Shown here one piece after another: positions 26,703 to 34,737 of a DNA stretch of 64,000 nucleotides. The stretch comes from UBA7672 sp047601145 (GTDB lineage: Bacteria; Pseudomonadota; Alphaproteobacteria; Caulobacterales; Hyphomonadaceae). A program made the position numbers and the translations under genes. Position 1 is the stretch's first letter; every line of letters begins with the position of its first letter. The stretch lies in contig JASGJW010000001.1 in NCBI GenBank assembly GCA_047601145.1, positions 1,736,001 through 1,800,000 on the forward strand, read 5' to 3'. The notes under the pieces are model-generated. The model ran no database searches. It was not told where the DNA came from and saw only the letters and a list, made by a program, of their open reading frames with translations.

Positions 26703-27464
26703 ATGCGCGGAACCATCGCCTCCATCTATCGCCACCCCGTGAAAGGGCTCACGCCGGAGCAGCTCGCCTCCGTGCAGCTTGAGGCAGGCGCGTATTTCCC
26801 GCATGACCGCCACTATGCGATCGAGGTCGGGCCTTCAGGCTTCGATCCTGAAAACCCGAAGCACATCTCCAAGCAGAGATTCACCGTGCTGGCGCGCTTT
26901 CCGGCGCTGGCGCGGATCAAGACGCGGCTCGACGACGCGACTGGCATGTTCCATCTCGGCGATGCGCACGGCTTTGGCGTGGAGACGCGGCTCGACACGG
27001 AGGAGGGCCGCGCCACGGTCGAGCGCTTCCTGCAGGCCTTCCTCGGTGAGGATGCGCCCGGCAAGCTTCGAGTGCTCGAAAGCCCGCAGGGCTATCGCTT
27101 CATGGACCACCCACAGGGTTATATCTCGGTGATGAACCTTGCGAGTGTCCGCGCGGTCGAGAATGCGATCGGACAGGCGGTCGATCCGCTGCGCTTCCGC
27201 GCCAACGTCTATGTCGACGGGTTGAAGCCGTGGGCGGAGGATGAATGGGTCGTGGGGCAGGAGATGCAGCTGGGCGCTGCCGGCCTCAGCATGTTCAAGC
27301 CGATCGTTCGTTGTGTCGCGACGCATGTGAACCTCGACACGGGCGAGCGGGACATCGACATGGTCGGACAACTTCGCGAGCATTTCGGCCGCGACACGCT
27401 GGGCAACTATTTTTCAATCGCCAAGGGCGGCCCGGTGAAGGCCGGAGACGCATTCTCCGCCTGA
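26703..27464 (+). CDS. MOSC-domain protein (molybdenum-cofactor sulfurase C-terminal-like)
   Basis: A 253-residue protein with an N-terminal MOSC_N beta-barrel domain (IASIYRHPVKGLTPEQL) and a MOSC domain (RFRANVYVDGLKPWAEDEW, then MFKPIVRCVATHVNLDTGERD). The conserved cysteine of the RCVAT motif would carry the sulfur. Related proteins bind molybdenum cofactor and transfer sulfur or reduce N-hydroxylated compounds. ATG 26703 begins the family start; a GTG at 26679 is an alternative. It is convergent with slyX, the stops meeting end to end (TGATCA). Confidence 0.85.
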   Translation: MRGTIASIYRHPVKGLTPEQLASVQLEAGAYFPHDRHYAIEVGPSGFDPENPKHISKQRFTVLARFPALARIKTRLDDATGMFHLGDAHGFGVETRLDTEEGRATVERFLQAFLGEDAPGKLRVLESPQGYRFMDHPQGYISVMNLASVRAVENAIGQAVDPLRFRANVYVDGLKPWAEDEWVVGQEMQLGAAGLSMFKPIVRCVATHVNLDTGERDIDMVGQLREHFGRDTLGNYFSIAKGGPVKAGDAFSA

Positions 27465-27674
27465 TCACCAATGGGGTGGCGGAGGCTCCTCGCCCGGATC
27501 GGATCCGATAGACAGTTCGGCATTGGCGAGCCGGTCCGTCAGCATGGTGATGTCGCGCTTGAGGCGGTCGATCTCCTTCCACTGCGCCGTGACGGTGGCG
27601 TTAAGCTCCTCGATCACGTGCTCCTGGTGCGCGATCCTGATTTCGAGGGCATCGAGGCGAGATGTATCGGTCAT
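27465..27674 (-). CDS. slyX: SlyX-family coiled-coil protein
   Basis: A 69-residue protein. Residues 5-57 form a heptad coiled coil (LDALEIRIAHQEHVIEELNATV and onward), and a short PPPPHW tail is typical of SlyX. The biochemical role is unknown in the family. ATG 27674 is the only sensible start; the frame runs longer upstream but loses homology. It is divergent from prmC, 45 bases away. Confidence 0.85.
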   Translation of the reverse strand: MTDTSRLDALEIRIAHQEHVIEELNATVTAQWKEIDRLKRDITMLTDRLANAELSIGSDPGEEPPPPHW

Positions 27675-27719
27675 GTCTGTTCTTTGGCCCTCGCGATCTC
27701 CCATGCTACACCCCGCGCC

Positions 27720-28571
27720 ATGACACTTCACTGCACCTGGCGGGACATGATGCGCGAGGCGGTCGAGCGGCTGGCCGCGGCGGGCGCCGAGCATCCGGCG
27801 CGTGATGCGCGCCTGCTTATGGCCCATGCCCTTGGTATCGAGCCGATCGACGTCATCGTGCGTGAGACGGACAATGTCGACCCCGTCGGGCTCGGGGCTT
27901 TCGAGGCGGTTGTGCAGCGGCGTCTGGCGGGTGAACCGGTCTCGCGCATCCGGGGGTGGCGGGAGTTTTACGGCCGGCGGTTCATCGTGACGCCTGATGT
28001 GCTGGATCCGCGGCCGGAGACCGAGTTGCTGGTGGAGCAGGGCATCAAACGCCTGCCGCAAAATGGCCGCTTGCTGGACCTCGGCACGGGGTCGGGCTGC
28101 ATCCTCCTGTCCGTCCTTGCGGAGCGGAAGGATGCGGATGGCGTGGCGCTGGATATCTCGACCGCTGCTCTCGATGTCGCCCGGGCGAATGCCAGCGCAC
28201 TTGGCCTAGCTGACAGCGTGACTTTCCTCGAAGGCAGCTGGGACAGGGAGTTGCCAGGGCCGTTCGACCTTGCACTCTCGAACCCGCCCTACATTCCAGC
28301 TGAAGACGTGGCGGGCCTTGCGCTTGATGTGCGGGGGCATGATCCCCACATCGCGTTAACGCCAGGCGGCGATGGCCTGGACGCATATCGCGCCATCCTC
28401 GCCGCCATGCCCCGCTGGCTTCGTCCCGGGGGCGCAATCGGTTTCGAGTTCGGTATGGGTCAGTCAGGAGCGGTCTTCGCCCTCATGTCCGATGCGGGTC
28501 TCGAAGCGGTCGAGGTCTTCGAAGATCTGGCCGGCATCGCGCGCGCTGCATTCGGTCGCAGGCCGGGCTAA
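27720..28571 (+). CDS. prmC: PrmC, peptide chain release factor glutamine methyltransferase
   Basis: A 283-residue SAM-dependent enzyme that methylates the glutamine of the GGQ motif in RF1 and RF2. The N-terminal helical domain (residues 1-75) holds the release factor. The Rossmann methyltransferase domain has LDLGTGSGCI (SAM loop) and the catalytic NPPY motif (LALSNPPYIP). ATG 27720 is the family start although no strong ribosome site is present. The frame is open upstream on the same strand but lies over slyX. A close prfA is not seen in this window. Confidence 0.93.
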   Translation: MTLHCTWRDMMREAVERLAAAGAEHPARDARLLMAHALGIEPIDVIVRETDNVDPVGLGAFEAVVQRRLAGEPVSRIRGWREFYGRRFIVTPDVLDPRPETELLVEQGIKRLPQNGRLLDLGTGSGCILLSVLAERKDADGVALDISTAALDVARANASALGLADSVTFLEGSWDRELPGPFDLALSNPPYIPAEDVAGLALDVRGHDPHIALTPGGDGLDAYRAILAAMPRWLRPGGAIGFEFGMGQSGAVFALMSDAGLEAVEVFEDLAGIARAAFGRRPG

Positions 28572-28784
28572 CCGGCGTAAACCATGAGCAATTCCGGTGG
28601 AATCTCCTCATGAAATCGCTTGGCGGCCCACGGCAAACAGGCTAGCGTCCTTAGGTACGGACTGCAGGCGAATCCCGGGATATGGCCCGGGGCTACTCAG
28701 CCAGCGTCCGGTTGGGTCTGCTGATGGCAGACCGAAATCCGTCCAATTGGGGCGAATGAACTCTGAAGATCAGGGAATGGTTTC
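28572..28784 (+). other. Leader region with possible RNA hairpins
   Basis: No gene is supported in this 213-base stretch. It holds small inverted repeats: CCCGGG twice (about 28676 and 28687) and GGTCTGC (28715-28721) with GCAGACC (28727-28733) around a 5-base loop, lying before the DUF4167 gene. They could form a structured 5' leader or a terminator of prmC without a T-run. Confidence 0.4.
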
Positions 28785-29465
28785 ATGAAGCGTCAGCGGG
28801 GGCGCGGGCGTAACAAGCCCGGCGGCGGCGGTGGTGGTGGTAACCACAATCACGGCAACCGATCGCTTGAGAGCAACGGGCCCGACGTGAAGATCCGCGG
28901 AACGGCCGCGCAGATCTACGAAAAGTATTCGCAGTACGCCCGGGACGCACAGTCCGGCGGCGACCGCGTCAAATACGAGAACTACCTCCAGCACGCCGAG
29001 CACTATTATCGCGTGATGGCGGCGACGATGCCGCGCGAGCGCCTGCTGGCGCAGCAGAACGGCGAAGGCGGCCTGATCCATCAGGGCCAGCAGCCGATGG
29101 GCGAGGGCGGCAATGTCCAGCCGGTCGAAGGCGGCATGCCCGGTGAGGCGCATGATGCGCTCAAGGTCATGGATGATGTCGGCGGCGATGCAGACGAGGG
29201 CGATGACGACATCGACGCCGAGGGCGAGGAAGCTGCTGGCGACGCCGTCGAGGCGCAGGGCCAGGACAACACGCAAGACAACGCCCAGGACAACCAGGGC
29301 AATGAAGGCGGCGGCCGCGGCCGTCGCCGGCGTGGACGCCGGCGTCACAATGACGGCGACCGTCCGGGTGGCGGTGGCGGCAATGGCGGCGGCGGTGGCG
29401 ACAACGAAGCCCGCTCGGCGCTCGACAGCCTTGCCCGCAAGCAGGGCGCCCTGGCTGGCGGCTGA
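28785..29465 (+). CDS. DUF4167-family RNA-binding-like protein
   Basis: A 226-residue protein. A very basic, glycine-rich N-terminus (MKRQRGRGRNKPGGGGGGG), then the DUF4167 helical domain (KIRGTAAQIYEKYSQYARDAQSGGD, then NYLQHAEHYYRVM), an acidic middle and an Arg/Gly-rich tail. The composition suggests RNA or ribosome association. The family is largely alphaproteobacterial. The gene has its own leader and follows prmC on the same strand. Confidence 0.9.
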   Translation: MKRQRGRGRNKPGGGGGGGNHNHGNRSLESNGPDVKIRGTAAQIYEKYSQYARDAQSGGDRVKYENYLQHAEHYYRVMAATMPRERLLAQQNGEGGLIHQGQQPMGEGGNVQPVEGGMPGEAHDALKVMDDVGGDADEGDDDIDAEGEEAAGDAVEAQGQDNTQDNAQDNQGNEGGGRGRRRRGRRRHNDGDRPGGGGGNGGGGGDNEARSALDSLARKQGALAGG

Positions 29466-29569
29466 TCGCCTCACATTGGGTTAAGGACGGCGGGCTGCGC
29501 GCAAGCATGGCCCGTTTCGCTTTGCGCGGCAGGTTTGACGGTGGCGGCCGGCGGGTGGACACTTCCCCC

Positions 29570-30076
29570 ATGGCCAAGACATCTGCTGTCGTAGGCTCGA
29601 TCCTGTTCTTCTTCCTCGCGCCGGGCGTGGTTGCATTCCTGCTGCCCTGGCTGCTGTCGCAATGGCCGATCGAGCCGATATGGCGGGATATTCCTGTGCT
29701 GGCGTGGACCGGCGTCGTCATCGGGACAATCGGTTTGCTGGCGCTGATCGAATGCTTCGCTCGGTTCGCGCTCAAGGGGCTGGGAACGCCTGCGCCAATC
29801 GCCCCTACGAAGCATCTGGTCGTAACCGGGCTTTACCGGTTCGTTCGCAATCCGATGTACCTCGCCGTGCTGGCGATCATTCTCGGGCAGGGGCTGTGGT
29901 TCGCGAGCTGGGCAATTCTGGCCTATGCGGCTGTCATCTGGCTGAGCTTCACGACCTTCGTCATGTCATATGAGGAGCCGACTCTGCGGGCGTCGTATGG
30001 CGAAGAATACGCCGTCTACTGCGCCAATGTCGGGCGCTGGTTGCCCCGCCTCGCGCCCTGGTCACCGCCAGTTTGA
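29570..30076 (+). CDS. Isoprenylcysteine carboxyl methyltransferase-like protein
   Basis: A 168-residue membrane protein with four predicted helices and the PEMT/ICMT signature LVVTGLYRFVRNPMYLAVL near residues 86-104, then YEEPTLRASYGEEYAVYCANVGRWLPR at the end. The family binds SAM and methylates lipids or prenylcysteine; in bacteria many members have unknown substrates. ATG 29570 is preferred to a longer frame from 29507. The ribosome site is weak. Confidence 0.82.
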   Translation: MAKTSAVVGSILFFFLAPGVVAFLLPWLLSQWPIEPIWRDIPVLAWTGVVIGTIGLLALIECFARFALKGLGTPAPIAPTKHLVVTGLYRFVRNPMYLAVLAIILGQGLWFASWAILAYAAVIWLSFTTFVMSYEEPTLRASYGEEYAVYCANVGRWLPRLAPWSPPV

Positions 30077-30128
30077 CGGCGGAGGATGCATCGCCCCATA
30101 AAGGCCTTACGCAAGACGGGGGTTTGCG

Positions 30129-30656
30129 ATGCCTATACTCGCGCTGATCGCGGCAGTTGTCGGCTTCATTGCCGTGTGGTGGTGGCGGGCGCAGGCAATG
30201 AAGGGCGCAGCCGACAGCATGCTCGACGCGGCCGGCAAGGCCCGCGGCATGATCAGCCGGGCAAGGTTCAAGCATCGCGCGGGAACATCGGTGCTGGCGG
30301 GCGTGGATACGCCGGGGATGGCCGCAGCTACGCTCCTCTACAGCCTGATGGCGCTTCGGCGCCCGGTCGTTCTGGCCGATGAAGACAAGATCGACCACAT
30401 GCTCGAGACGACCTGCAGGATGAACAAGCAGGAGCGCGAGGATGCCATCGCATTCGCGGGCTGGGCGTCCGGCCAGGTCGCTGACACGAACGAGATCGTT
30501 CGCCGCTTCCTGCCGCTCTGGGCCAATTCGCTGGACCAGCCGCAGCGGCAGGAGCTCGTTGAGATGGCGCTGCAGGCCGCAGAACTCGGCGGTGCGCCGA
30601 CCGATGCGCAGTCGGTGGCGATCCGCCGTCTCAGCGAAGGCTTGCTGGCGAAGTGA
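30129..30656 (+). CDS. Membrane-anchored conserved hypothetical protein
   Basis: A 175-residue protein with an N-terminal membrane segment (residues 2-20, MPILALIAAVVGFIAVWWW) followed by an all-helical cytosolic domain. The helical part (ATLLYSLMALRRPVVLADEDKIDHML, later DTNEIVRRFLPLW) could be a TerB-like fold, but this is a guess by shape. It follows the methyltransferase by 52 bases and ends 6 bases from a convergent VOC gene. No confident function. Confidence 0.6.
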   Translation: MPILALIAAVVGFIAVWWWRAQAMKGAADSMLDAAGKARGMISRARFKHRAGTSVLAGVDTPGMAAATLLYSLMALRRPVVLADEDKIDHMLETTCRMNKQEREDAIAFAGWASGQVADTNEIVRRFLPLWANSLDQPQRQELVEMALQAAELGGAPTDAQSVAIRRLSEGLLAK

Positions 30657-30662
30657 TCGGTC

Positions 30663-31031
30663 TTAACCGCCCATCGTGAAGACGCAGAGCTTGTTGCCGT
30701 CGAGATCGCGGAAATAGGCGCCATAGAAGCCGCCGCCGCGATCGCCGGGCGCGCCCTCGTCCTTGCCGCCCAGCGAGAGCGCCTTGGCGTGCAGGAGATC
30801 GACTTTTTCCTTCGAAGGACAACGCAGTGCGATCATGTTGCCATTGCCGCAGTTCTGGTCCTGCCCGTCGAACGGCTTGGTGACCCCGAACAACGGCCCT
30901 TGCGCAAAGCCGTAGAGCTGGCCGTTCTTGGTTTCCATCACCCGCTTGCCGCCGAGCTCTGCGAGGAACGCATCGTAGAAGGCCAGCGCCTTGCCGATGT
31001 CTTTCGCTCCGATCGTGGTGTAGCCGATCAT
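30663..31031 (-). CDS. VOC (glyoxalase/dioxygenase-fold) protein, copy 2
   Basis: A 122-residue vicinal-oxygen-chelate protein (MIGYTTIGAKDIGKALAFYDAFLAELGG, then YFRDLDGNKLCVF). The C-terminal YxRDxDGNKL pattern is the family core. Substrate unknown. It is a tandem paralogue of the upstream 31478 gene; both share the cysteine-containing C-G-N-G loop and the C-terminal Cys. Its ribosome site lies inside a perfect 13-bp hairpin, so translation may be controlled by structure. Confidence 0.87.
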   Translation of the reverse strand: MIGYTTIGAKDIGKALAFYDAFLAELGGKRVMETKNGQLYGFAQGPLFGVTKPFDGQDQNCGNGNMIALRCPSKEKVDLLHAKALSLGGKDEGAPGDRGGGFYGAYFRDLDGNKLCVFTMGG

Positions 31032-31035
31032 GAAA

Positions 31036-31065
31036 ATTCCTTCCCTGCGTGTGCAGGGAAGGAAT
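31036..31065 (-). terminator. Hairpin between the tandem VOC genes, holding the ribosome site
   Basis: A 13-bp perfect stem (31036-31048 with 31053-31065) around a 4-base loop, lying 4 bases before the ATG of the second VOC gene. On the transcribed strand it ends in GGGAAGGAAT then TTTC-ATG, so the 3' arm is the ribosome site and is followed by T-rich sequence. It could be an intrinsic terminator after the first VOC gene, a translational switch of the second, or both. Confidence 0.7.
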
Positions 31066-31106
31066 CATGTCAGCTCGATGTGAGCAAGGCTCACCTGGTC
31101 TCAGGC

Positions 31107-31478
31107 TTACATGCCCGGGGCGTAGAAGGCGCAGAGCTTGTTGCCGTCGAGATCGCGGAAATAGCCCGCGTAGAACGTGTCGCCGCGCGCGCCGGCCGGA
31201 CCTTCATCCGTGCCGCCATTCTTGATCGCCGCGTCATAGACCTCGTGGACCTTTTCCTTCGAGGGCATCTGCAAGGCGACCATCGTGCCATTGCCGCACG
31301 TGGCGTTGTTCTTGTTGTAAGGCTGGGTCACGGCAAGCATTGGCCCCTGGCCGTTGGAGTAGGCGGTGCTGGTGCCGAAATCCATCGCGCGCTTTCCGCC
31401 GATGGGCGCCAGCACCTTGTCATAGAAGTCCAGGGCACGCGCGTAGTCATTCGTGCCGAGCATTACGTAGCCGATCAT
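31107..31478 (-). CDS. VOC (glyoxalase/dioxygenase-fold) protein, copy 1
   Basis: A 123-residue VOC-fold protein (MIGYVMLGTNDYARALDFYDKVLAPIGGKRAMD, then FRDLDGNKLCAF). It is similar in sequence to the next gene, so the pair arose by tandem duplication. GGAGGACC is 4-5 bases upstream of ATG 31478. An 11-base copy of the WYL operator half-site lies about 74 bases upstream. Confidence 0.87.
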   Translation of the reverse strand: MIGYVMLGTNDYARALDFYDKVLAPIGGKRAMDFGTSTAYSNGQGPMLAVTQPYNKNNATCGNGTMVALQMPSKEKVHEVYDAAIKNGGTDEGPAGARGDTFYAGYFRDLDGNKLCAFYAPGM

Positions 31479-31551
31479 GGGAGGTCCTCCGTCCGTTCAT
31501 GGACCCAAGATCGCTCTGCACGCGCGAGACGGCAAGCGGGGCAGGCGAGGA

Positions 31552-31562
31552 TGCTGACAGGA
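31552..31562. promoter_or_regulatory. Half-site copy of the WYL palindrome
   Basis: TGCTGACAGGA matches 11 consecutive bases (4535-4545) of the 26-bp palindrome. The second arm is not present here. It is 74 bases upstream of the first VOC gene, so shared control by the WYL regulator is possible, but this is a single-arm match. Confidence 0.35.
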
Positions 31563-31645
31563 CGTGGGGCGCAGCGTGCAATGTCACGCAGCGGAATTCT
31601 CCGATGGGGTCAGAGCAAAAGTCGGAACGCAGGCCCTGAAAGACT

Positions 31646-31676
31646 GTGGGCCGGTTTGATCTCCAAACCGGCCCAC
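31646..31676 (-). terminator. Terminator of the deoxyhypusine synthase-like gene
   Basis: A 12-bp perfect stem (31646-31657 with 31665-31676) and a 7-base loop, just after the stop at 31685; T-rich bases follow on the minus strand. Confidence 0.8.
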
Positions 31677-31684
31677 CTGGTTGT

Positions 31685-32773
31685 CTATTCGAACAGCTTG
31701 GCCCAGCGCGGTTTCTTGCGGTTCTTCCAGGCGCCGCGGTGATAGGCGTCCGAGCCGATCAGAGGCACGACGGTGGTGGCTTCGGCGAAGACCATCTGTT
31801 CGTGCGTGGTCTGCACCTTGCCCCACGAGGCGGCCTCTTTCAGCGTCGAGGACGAGCAGGCGCCGTCGCGCACGTCGGCGACGGTGATCTGCACGGCGTA
31901 TTTGTGCATGTCGGCTTCAACGCCGAGGATCTCGGCGCACACGACGGTGTCCTGCGCGAAGTTCTTCGGAACGCCGCCGCCGACCATGAAGAGGCCGGTG
32001 GTGCCAGCCGCGATCTTGATGTCGGTCAGTTCGCGGAAGTCTGCGACCGCGTCGATCATCATGTACGGCTTTTTCGCCTTGGCGCGGTCCTTCTGGTGTT
32101 TCACCAGACCGAAGCCGGCGGACGAGTCAACGAAGGCCGGGCAGAAGATCGGAACGCCTTCCTCGTAGCAGGTCTGGATCAGCGAGCCTTTCTTCTTGGC
32201 ATTGCCGTCAGCCAGCCACTTGCCCATCTCGTGGATGAACTCGCGCGAGGAGTAGCCTCGCGGTTCGAGCGAGTCTGCGATCTCGTAGATCGTGTGGTCG
32301 CACGCCTGCAGTTCTTCCTCGTCGATATACGTGTCGTAGATCCGGTCGATGTAGTTGTCGCGCAGGACGTTGTCGTCGACCTGACCGGCGGCCTGATAGT
32401 GCTTGAAGCCGAGCGCTTCGAAGAAGTCCATGTCGACGATCGAGGCGCCGGTGGCGACGATCGCGTCGATCATACCGAACTTCACCATGTCGCGGTAGAC
32501 GTGCATGCAGCCGCCCGCCGAGGTCGAGCCAGCGAGGATGAGCCACGTCGAGCAGCCCTTTTCCTTGAGCGCCATGTTGAAGATGTCGGCAGCGCGCGCG
32601 GTGTCGCGCGAGGAGAACGACATCTTGCGCATCGAGTCGATGATCGGGCGCGCGTCGTACGACGTGATGTCGACGTGCTCGACGGTCTTGCCGAGCAGTT
32701 CGGCCTTGGTGTTGTTGCGCTTCTTGGCGACCGGTTTCACGGGCGCGGCCTTGGCGGTGGACTTGGTGGCCAT
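31685..32773 (-). CDS. Deoxyhypusine synthase-like (probable homospermidine synthase)
   Basis: A 362-residue NAD-binding enzyme of the deoxyhypusine synthase family. It shows the NAD-binding LILAGSTSAGG region and the catalytic lysine in EAASWGKV (about K319). In bacteria there is normally no eIF5A target; the family is known to make homospermidine from putrescine or spermidine in related organisms. A type III decarboxylase gene lies just upstream on the same strand, supporting a polyamine role. The basic N-terminal tail (KSTAKAAPVKPVAKKRNNTK) is unusual. ATG 32773 follows a GGAGA site. Confidence 0.87.
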   Translation of the reverse strand: MATKSTAKAAPVKPVAKKRNNTKAELLGKTVEHVDITSYDARPIIDSMRKMSFSSRDTARAADIFNMALKEKGCSTWLILAGSTSAGGCMHVYRDMVKFGMIDAIVATGASIVDMDFFEALGFKHYQAAGQVDDNVLRDNYIDRIYDTYIDEEELQACDHTIYEIADSLEPRGYSSREFIHEMGKWLADGNAKKKGSLIQTCYEEGVPIFCPAFVDSSAGFGLVKHQKDRAKAKKPYMMIDAVADFRELTDIKIAAGTTGLFMVGGGVPKNFAQDTVVCAEILGVEADMHKYAVQITVADVRDGACSSSTLKEAASWGKVQTTHEQMVFAEATTVVPLIGSDAYHRGAWKNRKKPRWAKLFE

Positions 32774-32866
32774 GGGAGATCGTCTCCAGGGATGAGGACG
32801 TCAGAAGGCGACGGCCAGCCTTGGTTTGCCGGGGATATAGCAGCGTACGGATGGATTTAAACAGAA

Positions 32867-32899
32867 AAGCGCGGGCCGGGGTTCATTCGGCCCGCGCTT
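32867..32899 (-). terminator. Terminator of the decarboxylase gene
   Basis: A 12-bp perfect stem (32867-32878 with 32888-32899) in the gap after the decarboxylase stop, followed on the minus strand by TTTTCTGTTT. It suggests that the synthase gene has its own promoter. Confidence 0.85.
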
Positions 32900-32918
32900 C
32901 CAATTTTTAACAGTTTGA

Positions 32919-34145
32919 CTACCGCACGACTTTCAGGCGACGGGGCGATTTGCGGCCAGCGCGGCGCGCCGGAGCGGCAACGCGCTTTTCCACAACGCCG
33001 TACATCGTGGTCCAGGCCTGGTCCTCGACGGCGATCGTTTCCGTCTCGCCGAAGCCGTTGAACCGGGTCTGCATGGCGACGCCATAGGCGCCGAGCATGC
33101 CGATCTCGATGTAGTCGCCTTCGCGGATGTCGGCCGGGAGGACGAAAGGTCCTTCCATCGCATCGAGCGAGTCGCAGGTCGGGCCGTAGAGCTTGAAGCC
33201 CTGGCTCTCGCCGGCTTCGAACTCGCCATCCGGACGGTGGGCCTTCACGGGGAAGGGCCATTTGCAGTGAGCGGCGTCGAACAGGTTACCGTAGCTGCCG
33301 TCGTTGATGTGCAGCGCGCCGTCCTTCACCAGCTCGACGCGGGCGAGGATGGAGGTCGATTCCGCAACCATCGCGCGGCCGGGTTCGCACCACAGCTTCG
33401 CGTTCATGGCGACCGGCATGCCCTCAAAGGCGGACTTGATGACCTGCACGTAGAGCTCGAGGTCGGGCGGCGTCATGCCCGGATAGGCCGACGGGAAGCC
33501 GCCGCCCACATCCACGATGTCCACGATGACGCCCGCCTTCACGATGATGCGGGACGCAAGGTCCATGGCATCGCGGAAGGCCGACGGGTTCATGCATTGC
33601 GAACCGACGTGGAAGGAGACGCCGAGATTGTCGGCATAACCGCGCGCCTTCTGGAGAAGGGAAGCAGCCGCTTCTTCCGAAGCGCCGAACTTGTTCGACA
33701 GCGCATAGACCGCGTCAGCGTTATTGACGGCGAGGCGCACCACGAGGGTGAGGTCGTCGGCGCGCTGCGTGGCGGCGACGATCTTTTCCAGCTCGGCTTC
33801 GCAGTCGAGCGAGAACGTGCGGACGCCATGCTCGAAGTAGGCGCGCTCGATAGCCTTGCGCGACTTCACCGGATGCATGAACGCCAGCTTCGCGTCAGGA
33901 TAGCGCGACGTGACGAGCTTGATCTCTTCTTCCGAAGCGACATCGAACCCGCGCAGGCCGGACGCGTAGTATGCGTCGAGCGCCCACGGCGAAGGGTTCG
34001 CCTTTACTGCGTAAAGAACTTCGCCTGGAAAGTTATCCCTGAACCAATTGGCGGCTACCGAAACCCGTTCCGGACGCACAGCGGCGACCGGCTTTTCTGG
34101 GAGTCGTTCCCGGACCAGGTCCAGGGGCGTATGGAACGTGAGCAA
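32919..34145 (-). CDS. Type III PLP ornithine/lysine decarboxylase
   Basis: A 408-residue fold-type III decarboxylase that makes putrescine or cadaverine. It shows VLYAVKANP (PLP lysine about 48), FHVGSQCMN, VDVGGGFPSAYPG, WCEPGRAMVAES and the active-site cysteine in YGPTCDSLD. The basic C-terminal tail (PARRAGRKSPRRLKVVR) is unusual. The start is TTG 34145: no ATG or GTG lies in frame upstream, and AGGGG lies a little further back. The gene has a leader of almost 600 bases. It feeds the neighbouring synthase. Confidence 0.9.
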   Translation of the reverse strand: MLTFHTPLDLVRERLPEKPVAAVRPERVSVAANWFRDNFPGEVLYAVKANPSPWALDAYYASGLRGFDVASEEEIKLVTSRYPDAKLAFMHPVKSRKAIERAYFEHGVRTFSLDCEAELEKIVAATQRADDLTLVVRLAVNNADAVYALSNKFGASEEAAASLLQKARGYADNLGVSFHVGSQCMNPSAFRDAMDLASRIIVKAGVIVDIVDVGGGFPSAYPGMTPPDLELYVQVIKSAFEGMPVAMNAKLWCEPGRAMVAESTSILARVELVKDGALHINDGSYGNLFDAAHCKWPFPVKAHRPDGEFEAGESQGFKLYGPTCDSLDAMEGPFVLPADIREGDYIEIGMLGAYGVAMQTRFNGFGETETIAVEDQAWTTMYGVVEKRVAAPARRAGRKSPRRLKVVR

Positions 34146-34737
34146 TTCACGTACACCCCTGCTAGATTGTTGAACCCAATCCGGCGTTAGTACGGGCCTT
34201 CAACTCGTTAAGTCTGCCTCTCAACCCGCACACGTCATCCGAACCACAAAGTCAGGTGTCAGACGCCACGTGGAATCAAGGCGCAGAGCCTCGAGCCGAT
34301 GTCCGCCGGCGCGATGTATATAGGTCCATAGAGTCGGCATGTAAATAAAATCTTGCGGCCGGTCAGTGGGTTGCCAACAATCGTTCAGATTTCCAATCAA
34401 TGGGTAGTCTCACGTGCGCGATAGCGGCAGCGCCGGAGTTTTGTGACAGCCGACTCGGCCGCCGCCAGCCGCGCATCGCGCGACTGATTCGGCGCCTTCG
34501 CTGCGCCAGGCGCATCGCCAAATGTCCTTCATGTTGTGCGAGTTTTGGCATCCGAGATGCGCGGGTAGAGATCAGGACACTTGCCGAGACCGCCGTGTTC
34601 CTGGCCGCGGCGAGCAGCCTGGCGGAAGCTCATCCGCCGGTGAGCGCGTCGCCGCCGAAGCCGGCCGCCGGACGCAGCCCACTCGATGCGACAGGGAATG
34701 TTGCGTTGATCCGTCGCACCGCTGAGCAGGTCAAGCG
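34146..34737 (-). promoter_or_regulatory. 592-base leader of the decarboxylase gene
   Basis: No protein gene is supported on either strand. The segment nearest the gene (34200-34390) is AT-richer, with TATATA and AAATAAA-like runs (34317 and 34342) that suit a promoter. A leader this long before a polyamine decarboxylase is a natural place for a regulatory RNA or upstream peptide; the speF leader motif is known before such genes in alphaproteobacteria but I cannot confirm it by eye. Confidence 0.4.

Noticed and set aside
31107..31478. The tandem VOC genes as a toxin-antitoxin pair
   Set aside because: Both are clear members of the same metalloenzyme family with no toxin features; the size is coincidental.
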